This document shows positions 18,934-27,945 of a stretch of 64,000 nucleotides of DNA, in pieces. The notes under the pieces are model-generated. The model ran no database searches. It was given only the letters and a program-made list of their open reading frames with translations, and was not told the DNA's origin. The position numbers were made by a program, and so were the translations under genes. The stretch comes from Deltaproteobacteria bacterium. Its GTDB lineage: Bacteria > Desulfobacterota > Deferrisomatia > Deferrisomatales > BM512. The first letter of the stretch is position 1, and each line of letters opens with the position of its first letter. The stretch lies in assembly GCA_002869015.1 (NCBI GenBank), contig PKTT01000009.1, positions 61,755-125,754 of the forward strand, read 5' to 3'.

Positions 18934-19587
18934 CTAAAGCTTCCTGAGTTTTGTGATGTCGCGCTCGTCACCTGTAATTATAAGAATGTCGCTGTCTTTC
19001 AGGCGCATATCCGGTTTCGGGATCAAATGCGTCTTGTCCAATAGCACATCTTTGACCGCCAGTATCTGAACGCCGAACTTCTGGCCCAGCTCAGCCTCAA
19101 GGAGGGTCTTGCCGATGAGGTTTCGCGGCACCGCAAGCTCCGCCATAGTTACCCCGGAGCCGAGGGTGAGGATATCAATCGCGTTGTCTATCCCAATCCT
19201 CATGGAGACGCGCTCCGCCATCTCCTTCTCGGGGTGAACAACCCTTGAGGCTCCGACGAGGGAGGCGATCTGCCCATGCTCCTTGTTCATCACTTTGACT
19301 ATAATCTCCGGGATGCCCATGTTTTTAAGGCTTATTATGGTCTGTAGGGAGCCGTAGAGCTCGCTCCCAAGGCATACTATCGCCGCGTCAACCTTGCCGA
19401 AGTTAAGCCCCTGAACACGGGAAAGGTTCCTCGCGTCCGCTATGATCGCCGTATCGACAAAGCTTTGCGCCTGCTTTGAGAGGGACTCGTCAAGGTCTAC
19501 TGTAAGAACCCGCTGTCCATCGTTGGCAAGGTTGCGCGCAAGGTCCATCCCGAAGCTGCTGAGCCCAACCACAAGGAAAGTTCTCAT
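18934..19587 (-). CDS. TrkA/KtrA family potassium uptake regulator (first copy)
   Basis: 217 residues with RCK_N (VVGLSSFGMDLARNLA, VDLDESL) and RCK_C domains. It is clearly paralogous to the next gene; both have GASRVVHPEKEMA-like segments. It starts three bases after the trkH stop. As a cytoplasmic ring-forming subunit it would control potassium flow through TrkH. Confidence 0.9.
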   Translation of the reverse strand: MRTFLVVGLSSFGMDLARNLANDGQRVLTVDLDESLSKQAQSFVDTAIIADARNLSRVQGLNFGKVDAAIVCLGSELYGSLQTIISLKNMGIPEIIVKVMNKEHGQIASLVGASRVVHPEKEMAERVSMRIGIDNAIDILTLGSGVTMAELAVPRNLIGKTLLEAELGQKFGVQILAVKDVLLDKTHLIPKPDMRLKDSDILIITGDERDITKLRKL

Positions 19588-19590
19588 AAT

Positions 19591-20988
19591 CTAGCCCACC
19601 GTTATATTTTCTTCAGCATAGCTGAATTCGCCCTTAGCGCGATTCTTTCCAAGCGCCAGCGCAAGGGTGAGGGGCCCCAACCGGCCCGTAAACATTACGA
19701 ATGTGAGGATTAGCTTGCCGAGCGAGGTGAGCTCCGGCGTGATCCCCGTGGAGAGGCCGACGGTGCCGAAGGCTGAGACGACCTCGAACATAAGCTCCAA
19801 AAACCACTCTTGACGTTCCAGATTATGGGGCACTAGATGCGACTCAAAGAGCAGCAGGAGAAAGGTCATCGACACAGTGAATACGAAGCTGAGCACCAGG
19901 ATCGCTACGGCCCGGTTGACTACGACATCGGGTATGCTGCGCTTGAAGAGGCTGACCTTGTTAAAGCCCTTTATCCTTGCCCAGAAAAGGGCTAGCACAA
20001 CCGCAACCGTGGATGTCTTTACTCCCCCCGCGCAGGAGCCGGGGCCAGCGCCTATGAACATGAGGATTATGCAAAGAAACAGGGTCGCGTCGGTCAGCGA
20101 GCCGATATCAACAGTGTTGAAGCCTGCGGTGCGGGTCGTAACGGATTGAAAGAGTGAAGCCGTCATCCGCTCGCCTACGCCCATGCCGTGAAAGCCATTC
20201 TTCCACTCCAGGAGCGCTATTAGGGCTGCGCCACCGAAGATTAGGATAACGGTCATGAAGAGGACGGTTTTTGTGTGGAGGCTGAGCTTTAGAGAACCTC
20301 TTTTTCTGCGCCAGCGGTAAAAGGAGTTCCAAATATCCGCAAAGACAACGAAGCCGGTGCCGCCGAGTATGATCAGCGTCATTATGACCCCGTTTAGCCA
20401 CAAGTTGTTTCTGTAGGCGACGAGGCTATCGGAGAAGATTGAAAAGCCTGCGTTGCAAAAGGCGGAGATGCTATGGAAGAGAGCTGTGTAGATCGCCTGC
20501 GCCGCTCCCATGTCGTTTAAAAAGACCGGAAAGAGCGCCAAGGCGCCCAGAAACTCCACCACCAGAACGAAGAGAAAGAGCCGTGATACTATGACTTTGG
20601 CCGCAAGCCCGCTCATGTCGCCAAAGCTCTCTGTGAGCACCTCCTCGTCTTTGAAGGAGAAGCGCCTGCCGGCAAAGAGAAGGAGGAGGCTTGTGAAGGT
20701 CATGATCCCCAGGCCGCCGAGCTGTATCAGCGCCAGAACGACACCCTGCCCAAAGCTCGTCAAGTCAACGGCTGTATCAACGACTATAAGGCCCGTTACA
20801 CATGTGGCGGAAGTCGCCGTAAAGAGGGCATCCACCACCTTCATGGGCGCACCGGCGCTAGACGCGGGGAGGGCCAGAAGGGTTGTCCCAACCACGATGG
20901 CGCAAAGAAAGCTGATGACCAGAATCTGGCCGGGGTGAAGGTTGCCTCTCATAGAGTAAAATTCCCGTAATAGTTGAAATTCGGGCAC
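19591..20988 (-). CDS. TrkH/KtrB family potassium transporter
   Basis: 465 residues with about ten hydrophobic segments. The four pore loops with conserved glycines can be picked out as SATCVTGL, CNAGFS, TRTAGFNTVD and GTVGLSTGI, the pattern of the K+-selectivity filter in Trk/Ktr channels. It takes up potassium across the inner membrane with the two RCK subunits encoded just downstream. It ends in TAG. Confidence 0.92.
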   Translation of the reverse strand: MPEFQLLREFYSMRGNLHPGQILVISFLCAIVVGTTLLALPASSAGAPMKVVDALFTATSATCVTGLIVVDTAVDLTSFGQGVVLALIQLGGLGIMTFTSLLLLFAGRRFSFKDEEVLTESFGDMSGLAAKVIVSRLFLFVLVVEFLGALALFPVFLNDMGAAQAIYTALFHSISAFCNAGFSIFSDSLVAYRNNLWLNGVIMTLIILGGTGFVVFADIWNSFYRWRRKRGSLKLSLHTKTVLFMTVILIFGGAALIALLEWKNGFHGMGVGERMTASLFQSVTTRTAGFNTVDIGSLTDATLFLCIILMFIGAGPGSCAGGVKTSTVAVVLALFWARIKGFNKVSLFKRSIPDVVVNRAVAILVLSFVFTVSMTFLLLLFESHLVPHNLERQEWFLELMFEVVSAFGTVGLSTGITPELTSLGKLILTFVMFTGRLGPLTLALALGKNRAKGEFSYAEENITVG

Positions 20989-21032
20989 ATTCTACTATTC
21001 TCCATGGCTGCGATCACAAAAAGAAGGGGCAG

Positions 21033-21055
21033 GGGAGGGCGGCACCGCCCTCCCT
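21033..21055 (-). terminator. Hairpin downstream of the secreted-protein gene
   Basis: GGGAGGGCGG and CCGCCCTCCC pair around a tiny loop. On the minus strand a pyrimidine-rich stretch ending in TTCTTTTT follows after a short gap, so it probably terminates the gene that ends at 21091. Confidence 0.55.
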
Positions 21056-21090
21056 TTGATGCGGAGATATATTTTGGCTTTAAGGAGGGG

Positions 21091-21828
21091 TTACTCCTTC
21101 ATCATGCCGGGTGGGGTGCCGCGCGGCATATCGGGCATCCCCGGAGGCATCTGCATAACCCCCGCCTCCTCGGTTATTAGGCTTTTAGCGTCAGTGCCGT
21201 TTGCCATCAGCTTCATGACAGCCTCTTTGGAGTCGGAGACGATTATGCCGAAGGGCAGCACCTTATCGTAAGTGACGAAAGTGGCTAGGATATCTCCCTC
21301 CTCATCCACGAGCTGCTTTTGATCTCCCGTAAAGGTGCCCCCCGGAACAGTTACCTCCAGTTTACCAAGCTCCTTAACTTTTATGCCGCTGATATCGGCG
21401 GGGACGCCGCTCCTTTGGGAGAAGGTCTGCTTCGCCATCCTCCTGCCCATCTTGACAAAGTCCATCGGCATCTCCTGCGCCGGATTGTCTCCGCTCTTCA
21501 TTATGAGGCGCTGGATGTTCTCTGAATCATTGGGGTCGCCCTTTACGAGCATTTTTATTATGTTTACGGCGTTTCCCTCGCGGTTGACTACTTCGTACCA
21601 GAACTTGTCGCCCATTACTTCGAGGACGGACATGCGCATGGTTAGGCTCTTGCCGGTATCCTTTTCTAGAACTTCATACTCCGACCATGCCCCCGCAACG
21701 GGGGTGAAGGTGCCGAAGATACGTGGTATTGAGCCCATATCATCAGCAAAAATATAAGTGGCCGAGAGAAGGGTTAGAAGGGCCGCTATGGTGACTGTGA
21801 GGGCTCGGCGCATCTTGACTACCTCCAT
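21091..21828 (-). CDS. Secreted protein of unknown function
   Basis: 245 residues. A signal peptide (about 1-28; a second ATG at codon 6 is possible) ends near IFADD. The mature part is a single predicted beta-rich domain with WSEYEVLEKDTGKS and a VTVPGGTFTGDQ segment, like periplasmic proteins with a lipid-binding-type beta sheet, but I do not place it in a named family. The last 22 residues are rich in Met and Pro (QMPPGMPDMPRGTPPGM), which could bind metal or be a flexible tail. It is divergent from rsmD. Confidence 0.7.
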   Translation of the reverse strand: MEVVKMRRALTVTIAALLTLLSATYIFADDMGSIPRIFGTFTPVAGAWSEYEVLEKDTGKSLTMRMSVLEVMGDKFWYEVVNREGNAVNIIKMLVKGDPNDSENIQRLIMKSGDNPAQEMPMDFVKMGRRMAKQTFSQRSGVPADISGIKVKELGKLEVTVPGGTFTGDQKQLVDEEGDILATFVTYDKVLPFGIIVSDSKEAVMKLMANGTDAKSLITEEAGVMQMPPGMPDMPRGTPPGMMKE

Positions 21829-21912
21829 GTGAATGTGTTGGTGTATCTTCTCTTTATATCATGTATTTTGTCGCTAACAAGTCTCTAAGTGTCCCTACGG
21901 AAAAGGTTGATG

Positions 21913-22476
21913 ATGGGTGAGATTAGACTGGTTTCTGGAACATTGCGCGGGAGGAAGCTCCTCGCGCCGGAGGGGGGCAACACGCGGCCGCTGCTTACTA
22001 GGCTTAGAAAGTCGCTGGTGGATATTTTGCGGCCAAGGCTACGCGGGGCAAAGGTGCTGGACCTCTTCGGCGGTAGCGGAGCGATAACCTTCGAGCTGCT
22101 CTCAGGTGGAGCGAAAAAGGCGGTTGTCGTAGAGCTTGACAGGGACGCTGCCGACCTTATTAATAAAAATGCCGACAACCTTGGAGTCACCATAAGGGTT
22201 ATTCCGGGGGACGCGCTAAAAGTAGCGGTCCGACTGGACAAGGCAAGCGAGCGCTTTGATATCATCATCGTTGCCCCGCCATACAATATGGATTTACAGG
22301 AGGCCGCGATGGAGGTCCTCTCAGAGAGTGAGCTCCTTGCGGATGAGGGGTTGATTGTCGTCCAGCGCGATAAGCGTGAGCGCTTCTGGGAGCCACGCGC
22401 ACCCTTTGTCCATTACGAAACCAGAAGCTACGGCAGGACAGTCTTTGATTTCTATGAGCGGGGTGAGGATAGTTGA
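21913..22476 (+). CDS. rsmD: RsmD family 16S rRNA (guanine-N2)-methyltransferase
   Basis: 187 residues from ATG 21913, six bases after AAAAGG; an upstream GTG at 21889 and an ATG at 21910 are alternatives. IRLVSGTLRGRKL, the TRP-Thr substrate loop and the SAM motif LDLFGGSGAITFE are typical. The catalytic motif reads APPY rather than the more common DPPY. It methylates G966 (E. coli numbering) of 16S rRNA. Its TGA overlaps the TTG start of the next gene. Confidence 0.85.
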   Translation: MGEIRLVSGTLRGRKLLAPEGGNTRPLLTRLRKSLVDILRPRLRGAKVLDLFGGSGAITFELLSGGAKKAVVVELDRDAADLINKNADNLGVTIRVIPGDALKVAVRLDKASERFDIIIVAPPYNMDLQEAAMEVLSESELLADEGLIVVQRDKRERFWEPRAPFVHYETRSYGRTVFDFYERGEDS

Positions 22477-23669
22477 AGGATTTTCTCCTCAGCGCCGCCG
22501 CCGGTATAGATGGGGATGGCCCCTTTAAGGATCGCTGGTATCTCCTGAAGGGAGGGGTGGTTGTTGAAAAGGGCTCTATCTCTTCACCGCCAACGCTCCC
22601 TGCCGGCTTCCCCGAGGTAAAGCTCCCATTCATCACGCCGCCGCTATTTGATGCCCACGTTCACCTCTCGCTCAGCGGCTCCTATGAAGCTTCAGAGCGG
22701 GAGAGAGTCTCTTCGCTCAACCGGGAGGAGGGCTTGCTACGGATAATGGAGCTCCTTGAGCGCTACCGCTCAATGGGGATTATGACTCTGCGCGATGGTG
22801 GAGACCCTGCGGGGCTAGCCCTTGAAGCGTCCAAGGTGGCTGAAAGAGAGCCCGGACGCTACGCTAAGGTGCTGCCTTCGGCCCGTCCGCTTGTGATGAA
22901 GGGGCGTTATGGAGGTTTTCTGGGTGAAGCGGTAGCGTCCCTGAAAGAGGCGCTTGGGGTAGTCGATGAGAATCTTCTGGGTGGCGCGGCCCAGATAAAA
23001 GTTATCGCCACCGGCATAAACAGCCTTACCCGCGCAGGAGATTGCGGTGACCTCTTATTTTTCCCCGATGAGGTTGCGGGGATAATTTCCAGATGCGACC
23101 AGGAAAACGTTCCAGTGATGGTTCATTTAAATGGGCCGCTCTCCCGTGTCTTTCTCTCAAAGCATAAGCTCCCCGCTTCAATTGAGCATGGCTTTTACCT
23201 TGAGGGTGAAGATATCGCCAGACTCGCAGCTAGCGGCTCCTTTTGGACTCCGACCCTTACGGCATGGTCGACCCTGCTGGAACATCCCGGGTTAACCGAG
23301 GACAAGCTGGAGGTGGTCGCGCTCACCGATGTGGAGCATTCCTTCGAGGTGGGTGAGGGGGTTGGCGCCGGATGCAGACTCCTTGCGGGAAGTGATGCGG
23401 GAACCCCTGGCGCGCTACATGGAGAGGGGCTCTTTGCCGAGGCCAATGCCCTGATTAAGTGTGGCGCTCCGATTGAGTCGATCTTTTCCGCAGCTTACGC
23501 ATATCTCAAAGGTTGGACTCAAAATTATCGTTCACCCCTAGGTGAGGGTGTGAGCGCATCCTTTCTAGGCTGGAATGAACCACTCTCAAATGAACTGAAA
23601 CCACCGGATTATATCTACTCCAATTCATCTTGGAGTAGCGCTCCTCCAGCCACTAACGCCTCCGCTTAA
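22473..23669 (+). CDS. Amidohydrolase family protein (imidazolonepropionase-like)
   Basis: 398 residues from a TTG that overlaps the rsmD stop. Metal ligands are arranged as in the amidohydrolase superfamily: DAHVHLS (HxH), VMVHLNG, IEHGFYL and GSDAGTPGA. The short N-terminal and C-terminal parts form the usual beta-sandwich around the barrel. It hydrolyses a C-N bond in an unknown substrate, acting in the cytoplasm since there is no signal peptide. Confidence 0.82.
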   Translation: MKDFLLSAAAGIDGDGPFKDRWYLLKGGVVVEKGSISSPPTLPAGFPEVKLPFITPPLFDAHVHLSLSGSYEASERERVSSLNREEGLLRIMELLERYRSMGIMTLRDGGDPAGLALEASKVAEREPGRYAKVLPSARPLVMKGRYGGFLGEAVASLKEALGVVDENLLGGAAQIKVIATGINSLTRAGDCGDLLFFPDEVAGIISRCDQENVPVMVHLNGPLSRVFLSKHKLPASIEHGFYLEGEDIARLAASGSFWTPTLTAWSTLLEHPGLTEDKLEVVALTDVEHSFEVGEGVGAGCRLLAGSDAGTPGALHGEGLFAEANALIKCGAPIESIFSAAYAYLKGWTQNYRSPLGEGVSASFLGWNEPLSNELKPPDYIYSNSSWSSAPPATNASA

Positions 23670-23810
23670 ACTTTACAATTTTCTCTGTTATCATAGGGCT
23701 TTGGAGCCTATTGAATGAACTTTGAGAAGTAATATTTCCACCTAACGTAATTTGTGAGCTATTATGTGTTATATATCTGTTTTCTTTAGCATTTTAGTTG
23801 TGGTGCACTG

Positions 23811-25190
23811 ATGTTGTGCGAAGAGCCTTTCATTAAGCCTTGGTGGGGCAATCTTAGGGAAGAAATACCCAATACCCGCTATGCAGAAAAGATATTTGAA
23901 AGAGCCTTCAAACTGGAGAGGTTGCTAGTTGAGAGCGCCTCAAGGCCCCTCGACCTGGCTCTTTCGGAGCATCAGCGTGCATTAAGAATGGGGAAGAACG
24001 ACAGGAACCTTCTTGGCACGGCTCTTTATTCGGCAGCGCGAAACCGAGAAGCCCTAATATCCTCGGTAGGGGTTAACTACGAGGCTGGATTACTGCTTAA
24101 AATTGGCTTTCTGGATGCGCTAGGCAGCGTTAATAGCGAAATTCTGGGAACTTTTAGCAACCCGGATGAGTTGCTTGAGATATTGGATGAGGTCCGTGGT
24201 AAAAGGGAGGTTTGGCTGCAAAAGATATATGATGAGTGGGAGGAATCCATTGCATTATGCAGCTCCGAAACCATAGATGCGTTGTGCTCTTTATTTTCAA
24301 TACCTAAAGTTTTTATTGAAGCTGGACCTTGGAGAAGTCTTTATGAAGCTGCAAAGGAGCTTGCGAGGGGGAAGGAGCGGCAAGCCCTTCATCTGAGGGT
24401 AAAGCGTGACGAGGATCTCTCCAAAAAAGGTATTGAAGAGCTTTCACGCGCTGGAATTGATATCAAATTCTCGACCTACACAACATACTGCCTAATTATT
24501 GATAATCCCAAGAATATAAGGGGATTACAGACCTTTAGGAATGGTGTAATTGAAATTCAGGATGAGGGCAGCCAGCTGCTCGTTGAGGCGGCATCAAGCT
24601 TCATAAAGGGTAAAGTTCTTGATTTATGCGCTGGCGGTGGCGGTAAAGCATTGGCCATGAGCGATATAGCCCCTGAGGCTGACATATATGCCTTCGATAT
24701 CGATCTTAGACGTCTTAATGGAATACACCCCAGGATAAGGCGCGGTGGTATAAAAAACATCAAAACGCTTGGCAGTTTGGATGAAGTTTCTGCAAACGCT
24801 CCCTATGACTTTGTGCTGATAGATGCTCCCTGCACCTCTACAGGCACAATAAGGAGAAACCCTGATATAGCATGGCGCTGGGATGCTGAATCAGTAGAGC
24901 AGATAGTCAATACACAACGTGATTTATTATGTAATTCCGTAAGCTTGGTAAAGAGGGGCGGGGTTTTGGCATATGCAACATGTAGCCTTCTTTCCGTTGA
25001 AAATAACCTGCAATTTGAGAGCTTCTTAAAGGAATATGAAGATGTCTTTGAGGAGGTTGTCCTTAAGCCCACCAGCGCTAATCCCTTTGCAGAAAAAGAA
25101 AACAGGCTCTCCTTTGGAGCAAGGCTCCCTTTGGATCTAGGGGAATACAATGGTGATTCTTTCTACCTCGCAATAGCAAGGCGTCGCTAG
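23811..25190 (+). CDS. RsmB/NOP2-type RNA (cytosine-5)-methyltransferase
   Basis: 459 residues. The N-terminal third is helical. The C-terminal catalytic domain begins at IEIQDEGSQLLVEA with SAM motif LDLCAGGGGKALAMS, then the two catalytic cysteines in DAPCTSTGTIRRNPD and YATCSLLSVENN. This is the full set for an rRNA m5C methyltransferase. The exact target (C967 or another site) is uncertain because the N-terminal domain is divergent from E. coli RsmB. The gene is less GC-rich than its neighbours. Confidence 0.88.
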   Translation: MLCEEPFIKPWWGNLREEIPNTRYAEKIFERAFKLERLLVESASRPLDLALSEHQRALRMGKNDRNLLGTALYSAARNREALISSVGVNYEAGLLLKIGFLDALGSVNSEILGTFSNPDELLEILDEVRGKREVWLQKIYDEWEESIALCSSETIDALCSLFSIPKVFIEAGPWRSLYEAAKELARGKERQALHLRVKRDEDLSKKGIEELSRAGIDIKFSTYTTYCLIIDNPKNIRGLQTFRNGVIEIQDEGSQLLVEAASSFIKGKVLDLCAGGGGKALAMSDIAPEADIYAFDIDLRRLNGIHPRIRRGGIKNIKTLGSLDEVSANAPYDFVLIDAPCTSTGTIRRNPDIAWRWDAESVEQIVNTQRDLLCNSVSLVKRGGVLAYATCSLLSVENNLQFESFLKEYEDVFEEVVLKPTSANPFAEKENRLSFGARLPLDLGEYNGDSFYLAIARRR

Positions 25191-25520
25191 TCAGCAACTC
25201 CATTTCATAATTCTTCAACTCGTTTCAAGGTGGGGGAGACGAATTATAGTAAAGAATCACAAACTAAAACATGACAAGAAAAGATGACAACTAAATATAT
25301 GTACACATAAATAAAGCGGTCTACATGTTAACATAATATATCTTATCAGACGTTAGGTGTCGGGGAGAGATTTTGATGAGGAGCTATGAATCGAGATATT
25401 CGGAAGTCTTTGAAATCAGGTGCTAAAAGCTACCTATACACTTAAGATGAACCCTCTGGTAATATATTCAGTGTAAACCCTACCCCTCAGAGAACCCCAA
25501 AGTCTCAAGGAGCGGCAAAT
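25191..25520 (+). other. Intergenic region upstream of the octaheme cytochrome gene
   Basis: 330 AT-rich bases without a supported gene. It holds a ten-base palindrome ATGTTAACAT at 25324-25333 and AT-rich -10-like sequence near 25460, so it is a plausible regulated promoter region for the cytochrome. AAGGAG at 25507-25512 is the ribosome-binding site for ATG 25521. No clear FNR or CRP box was found by eye. Confidence 0.4.
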
Positions 25521-27026
25521 ATGAGAGCCCTTTTTCTAGCGTCCATATTATCAATGGTTATCGCCTTTACATCTGTAGAGGCTCTAGCCGTTGGCACTAC
25601 CTCTTCGGATTCGAGTGATTGTATTGAGTGCCATCAGGACTTCACCCCCGGTATTGTGGTCGAATGGGAAAGAAGCCTTCACTCACAGCGTACGCCAAAG
25701 CGCGCTAGAGAGGTCGCTGATGAATTGGAGCGACGCATATCGGCTGAGAGTACACCTGAAGAGACTGAGAAGTTTGTCGTCGGCTGCGCGGAGTGCCATC
25801 TCCTAAATCCCGAGAAGCATGAAGACACCTTCGAGCACAACGGTTTTCAGGTACACGTGGTTGTGACTCCCGATGACTGCGCTGTTTGCCACCCCGTTGA
25901 GCGTGACCAATACGCAGAAAATTTAATGGCAAACGCCTACCACAACCTAATGTCAAACCCGCTCTATAAGGATATGGCTAACGCTATAAACGGAACACGA
26001 GTCCATTCTGATGGAGATATAACCATTAAGGAACCATCCGACCTCACAGAAGCCGATTCCTGCCTTATGTGCCACGGGACTATCGTAACTGTCGATGGTA
26101 TGGAGACAAAGAACACCCTTATGGGTGAAATGGACTTCCCTAAGTTAATTGGTTGGCCCAACCAGGGTGTTGGACGGATAAATCCAGACGGCTCAAAGGG
26201 AGCTTGTACCGCTTGTCACACAAGGCATGAGTTTTCGATAGCGATGGCGCGCAAACCTGAAACATGCGGACAGTGCCACAAAGGCCCGGACGTACCAGCC
26301 TATTCAGTGTATAAGGTAAGTAAACACGGTAACTTATACTCTTCCGCAAGCTCCAAGTGGGATTTCGAAGCCGTACCATGGAAGCTGGGTGAAGATTTCA
26401 CCGCGCCAACATGCGCGTCCTGTCATATTAGCCTCCTAACCTTCTCGGGAGAAGTTATCGCAGAGCGTACTCACAGGATGAATGATCGCCTCTCCTGGCG
26501 CATATTCGGCCTCCCCTACGCCCATGCAAGGCCAATATCCCCCGATACAACTATAATTAAAAACAAAGCCGGCCTTCCCTTACCCACAGAGCTGAGCGGC
26601 GAGCCCGTCTCTGAATATCTCTTGAGCGATGAAGAGATGGCTCAGTCACGGGAGACCATTCAGACAATTTGCCTGGCATGTCACTCAACGCAGTGGAAGG
26701 ATGGCTTCTTTACAAAGCTTGACAGCACCATTGAAGTTACAAATGAGATTACCAAAGCCGCCACCGCGCTGGTCGCCCAAGCGTGGGAGAAGGGCTACGC
26801 AAATGGCCCGGCAACCGGAGGAAGCCCCTTTGACGAGGCTATAGAGATGAAATGGGTCAAGAGCTGGCTTTTTTATGCTAACTCAACCCGTTTTGCAGCC
26901 GCTATGGGCGGCGCTGATTACGGCGTATTCCAGAACGGTCGTTTCCAGCTTTCAGAGACCATTGAAGAGATGAAGGATTGGCTTAAAATAATGGAAATGA
27001 TGACACCGCCGTCTGATGAAAAATAG
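25521..27026 (+). CDS. Octaheme c-type cytochrome, hydroxylamine oxidoreductase (HAO) family
   Basis: 501 residues with a signal peptide (about 1-24). Eight CxxCH haem-binding motifs can be counted: CIECH, CAECH, CAVCH, CLMCH, CTACH, CGQCH, CASCH and CLACH. Their spacing, the segment CGQCHKGPDVP followed by YKVSKHG, and a C-terminal helical domain with GGADYGVF match the HAO family. Members oxidise hydroxylamine or hydrazine, or in Deltaproteobacteria and Epsilonproteobacteria more likely reduce nitrite to ammonium. Whether the P460 cross-linking tyrosine is present needs an alignment. It acts in the periplasm. No quinol-oxidising partner is adjacent. Confidence 0.88.
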   Translation: MRALFLASILSMVIAFTSVEALAVGTTSSDSSDCIECHQDFTPGIVVEWERSLHSQRTPKRAREVADELERRISAESTPEETEKFVVGCAECHLLNPEKHEDTFEHNGFQVHVVVTPDDCAVCHPVERDQYAENLMANAYHNLMSNPLYKDMANAINGTRVHSDGDITIKEPSDLTEADSCLMCHGTIVTVDGMETKNTLMGEMDFPKLIGWPNQGVGRINPDGSKGACTACHTRHEFSIAMARKPETCGQCHKGPDVPAYSVYKVSKHGNLYSSASSKWDFEAVPWKLGEDFTAPTCASCHISLLTFSGEVIAERTHRMNDRLSWRIFGLPYAHARPISPDTTIIKNKAGLPLPTELSGEPVSEYLLSDEEMAQSRETIQTICLACHSTQWKDGFFTKLDSTIEVTNEITKAATALVAQAWEKGYANGPATGGSPFDEAIEMKWVKSWLFYANSTRFAAAMGGADYGVFQNGRFQLSETIEEMKDWLKIMEMMTPPSDEK

Positions 27027-27034
27027 GGCTAAAC

Positions 27035-27865
27035 ATTAACGTAAATCGAAGCAGCATATTTCTTTGGGCAGTCGTAGCCGCCTTTGTCGCGGCTACGCTC
27101 CCCTGCCCTGCATTCTCCTCTTCTAGCCCCTCACCCGATTACACCAAAAGCGAACTTAACGAGCGTTATTTAAAATTAAACATCGCCGCGAATGGGGCGC
27201 TGCTTACATGGGGCCTCTTCATGTGGGATTACGGTGAAAACGATCCACACGCGACCTCCGAAAGCTGGTTCGGCCTCGATACAAAACATGGCGGCGCGGA
27301 TAAGACTGGCCACATATACGCTGCCTACCTCTTTGGTCGTGGCAGCGCCGAGCTCTACATGAACTGGGGGTTTGAGCGGAGTGAAGCAGCGGCAAGGGGA
27401 CTACTGACCTCCCTCGCCCTCACTACTGTAATGGAGATTGGAGACTCCTTCAGCGACTATGGCCTCTCTCCCCAGGACCTTGTGGCAAATGCAGTAGGAA
27501 TGGGGTTGGGGTACATTCTATCCGCCTATCCCAAAGCAGGAAAATTCATAGACCTTAGAGTTGAGTATCTGCCCTCCGCATTAGATGGAGACCCCACTAC
27601 CGACTATGAACACATGAAGCATCTCGCGGCGTTCAAACTCTCCGGTTTCGACGCCCTCGGGAGTTCGTGGCTGAGGTTTTTTGAGATTCACCTCGGCTAC
27701 TACACCAGGAACTTCTCCGGCCCCTCCGAGGGTGATGAAGAGCGGAATCTCTATGCAGGAGTCGGCCTCAATCTCTCCGAGCTCCTAGCTACGACCAGGT
27801 ACGGAGGTGTTTTCAGGTATTTACAGCTCCCCTACACTTATCTAGCAGCCGATGATTGCCGATAG
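27035..27865 (+). CDS. DUF2279 (YfiM-like) predicted periplasmic or membrane-associated protein, probable AUU start
   Basis: 276 residues if it starts at ATT 27035. The frame is open back to 27020 and encodes a good signal peptide (SSIFLWAVVAAFVAATL, then PAFSS) upstream of the first ATG (27221), which lies inside the conserved domain. AGGG lies six bases before the ATT. No ATG, GTG or TTG is available in the upstream part. The domain has FGLDTKHGGADKTGH, ending SPQDLVANAVGMG, the DUF2279 signature. Its function is unknown. It overlaps nothing but lies only eight bases from the cytochrome stop, so the two may work together. Confidence 0.75.
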   Translation: MNVNRSSIFLWAVVAAFVAATLPCPAFSSSSPSPDYTKSELNERYLKLNIAANGALLTWGLFMWDYGENDPHATSESWFGLDTKHGGADKTGHIYAAYLFGRGSAELYMNWGFERSEAAARGLLTSLALTTVMEIGDSFSDYGLSPQDLVANAVGMGLGYILSAYPKAGKFIDLRVEYLPSALDGDPTTDYEHMKHLAAFKLSGFDALGSSWLRFFEIHLGYYTRNFSGPSEGDEERNLYAGVGLNLSELLATTRYGGVFRYLQLPYTYLAADDCR

Positions 27866-27945
27866 TAATAAGGATTAACCTTTCTTTTGGCCGCATCAAC
27901 CGCAGCCTCTTTTTAACGTTTCAATTATTTTATGAGGGACAAGCG

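Noticed and set aside
22260..22290. RsmD with a destroyed catalytic motif (APPY)
   Set aside because: Variant APPY-type motifs occur in the RsmD family, so this is not clear evidence of inactivity.
25379..25430. Short ORF (ATG 25376, about 16 codons) before the cytochrome
   Set aside because: Too short, no conserved features; a leader peptide cannot be supported.
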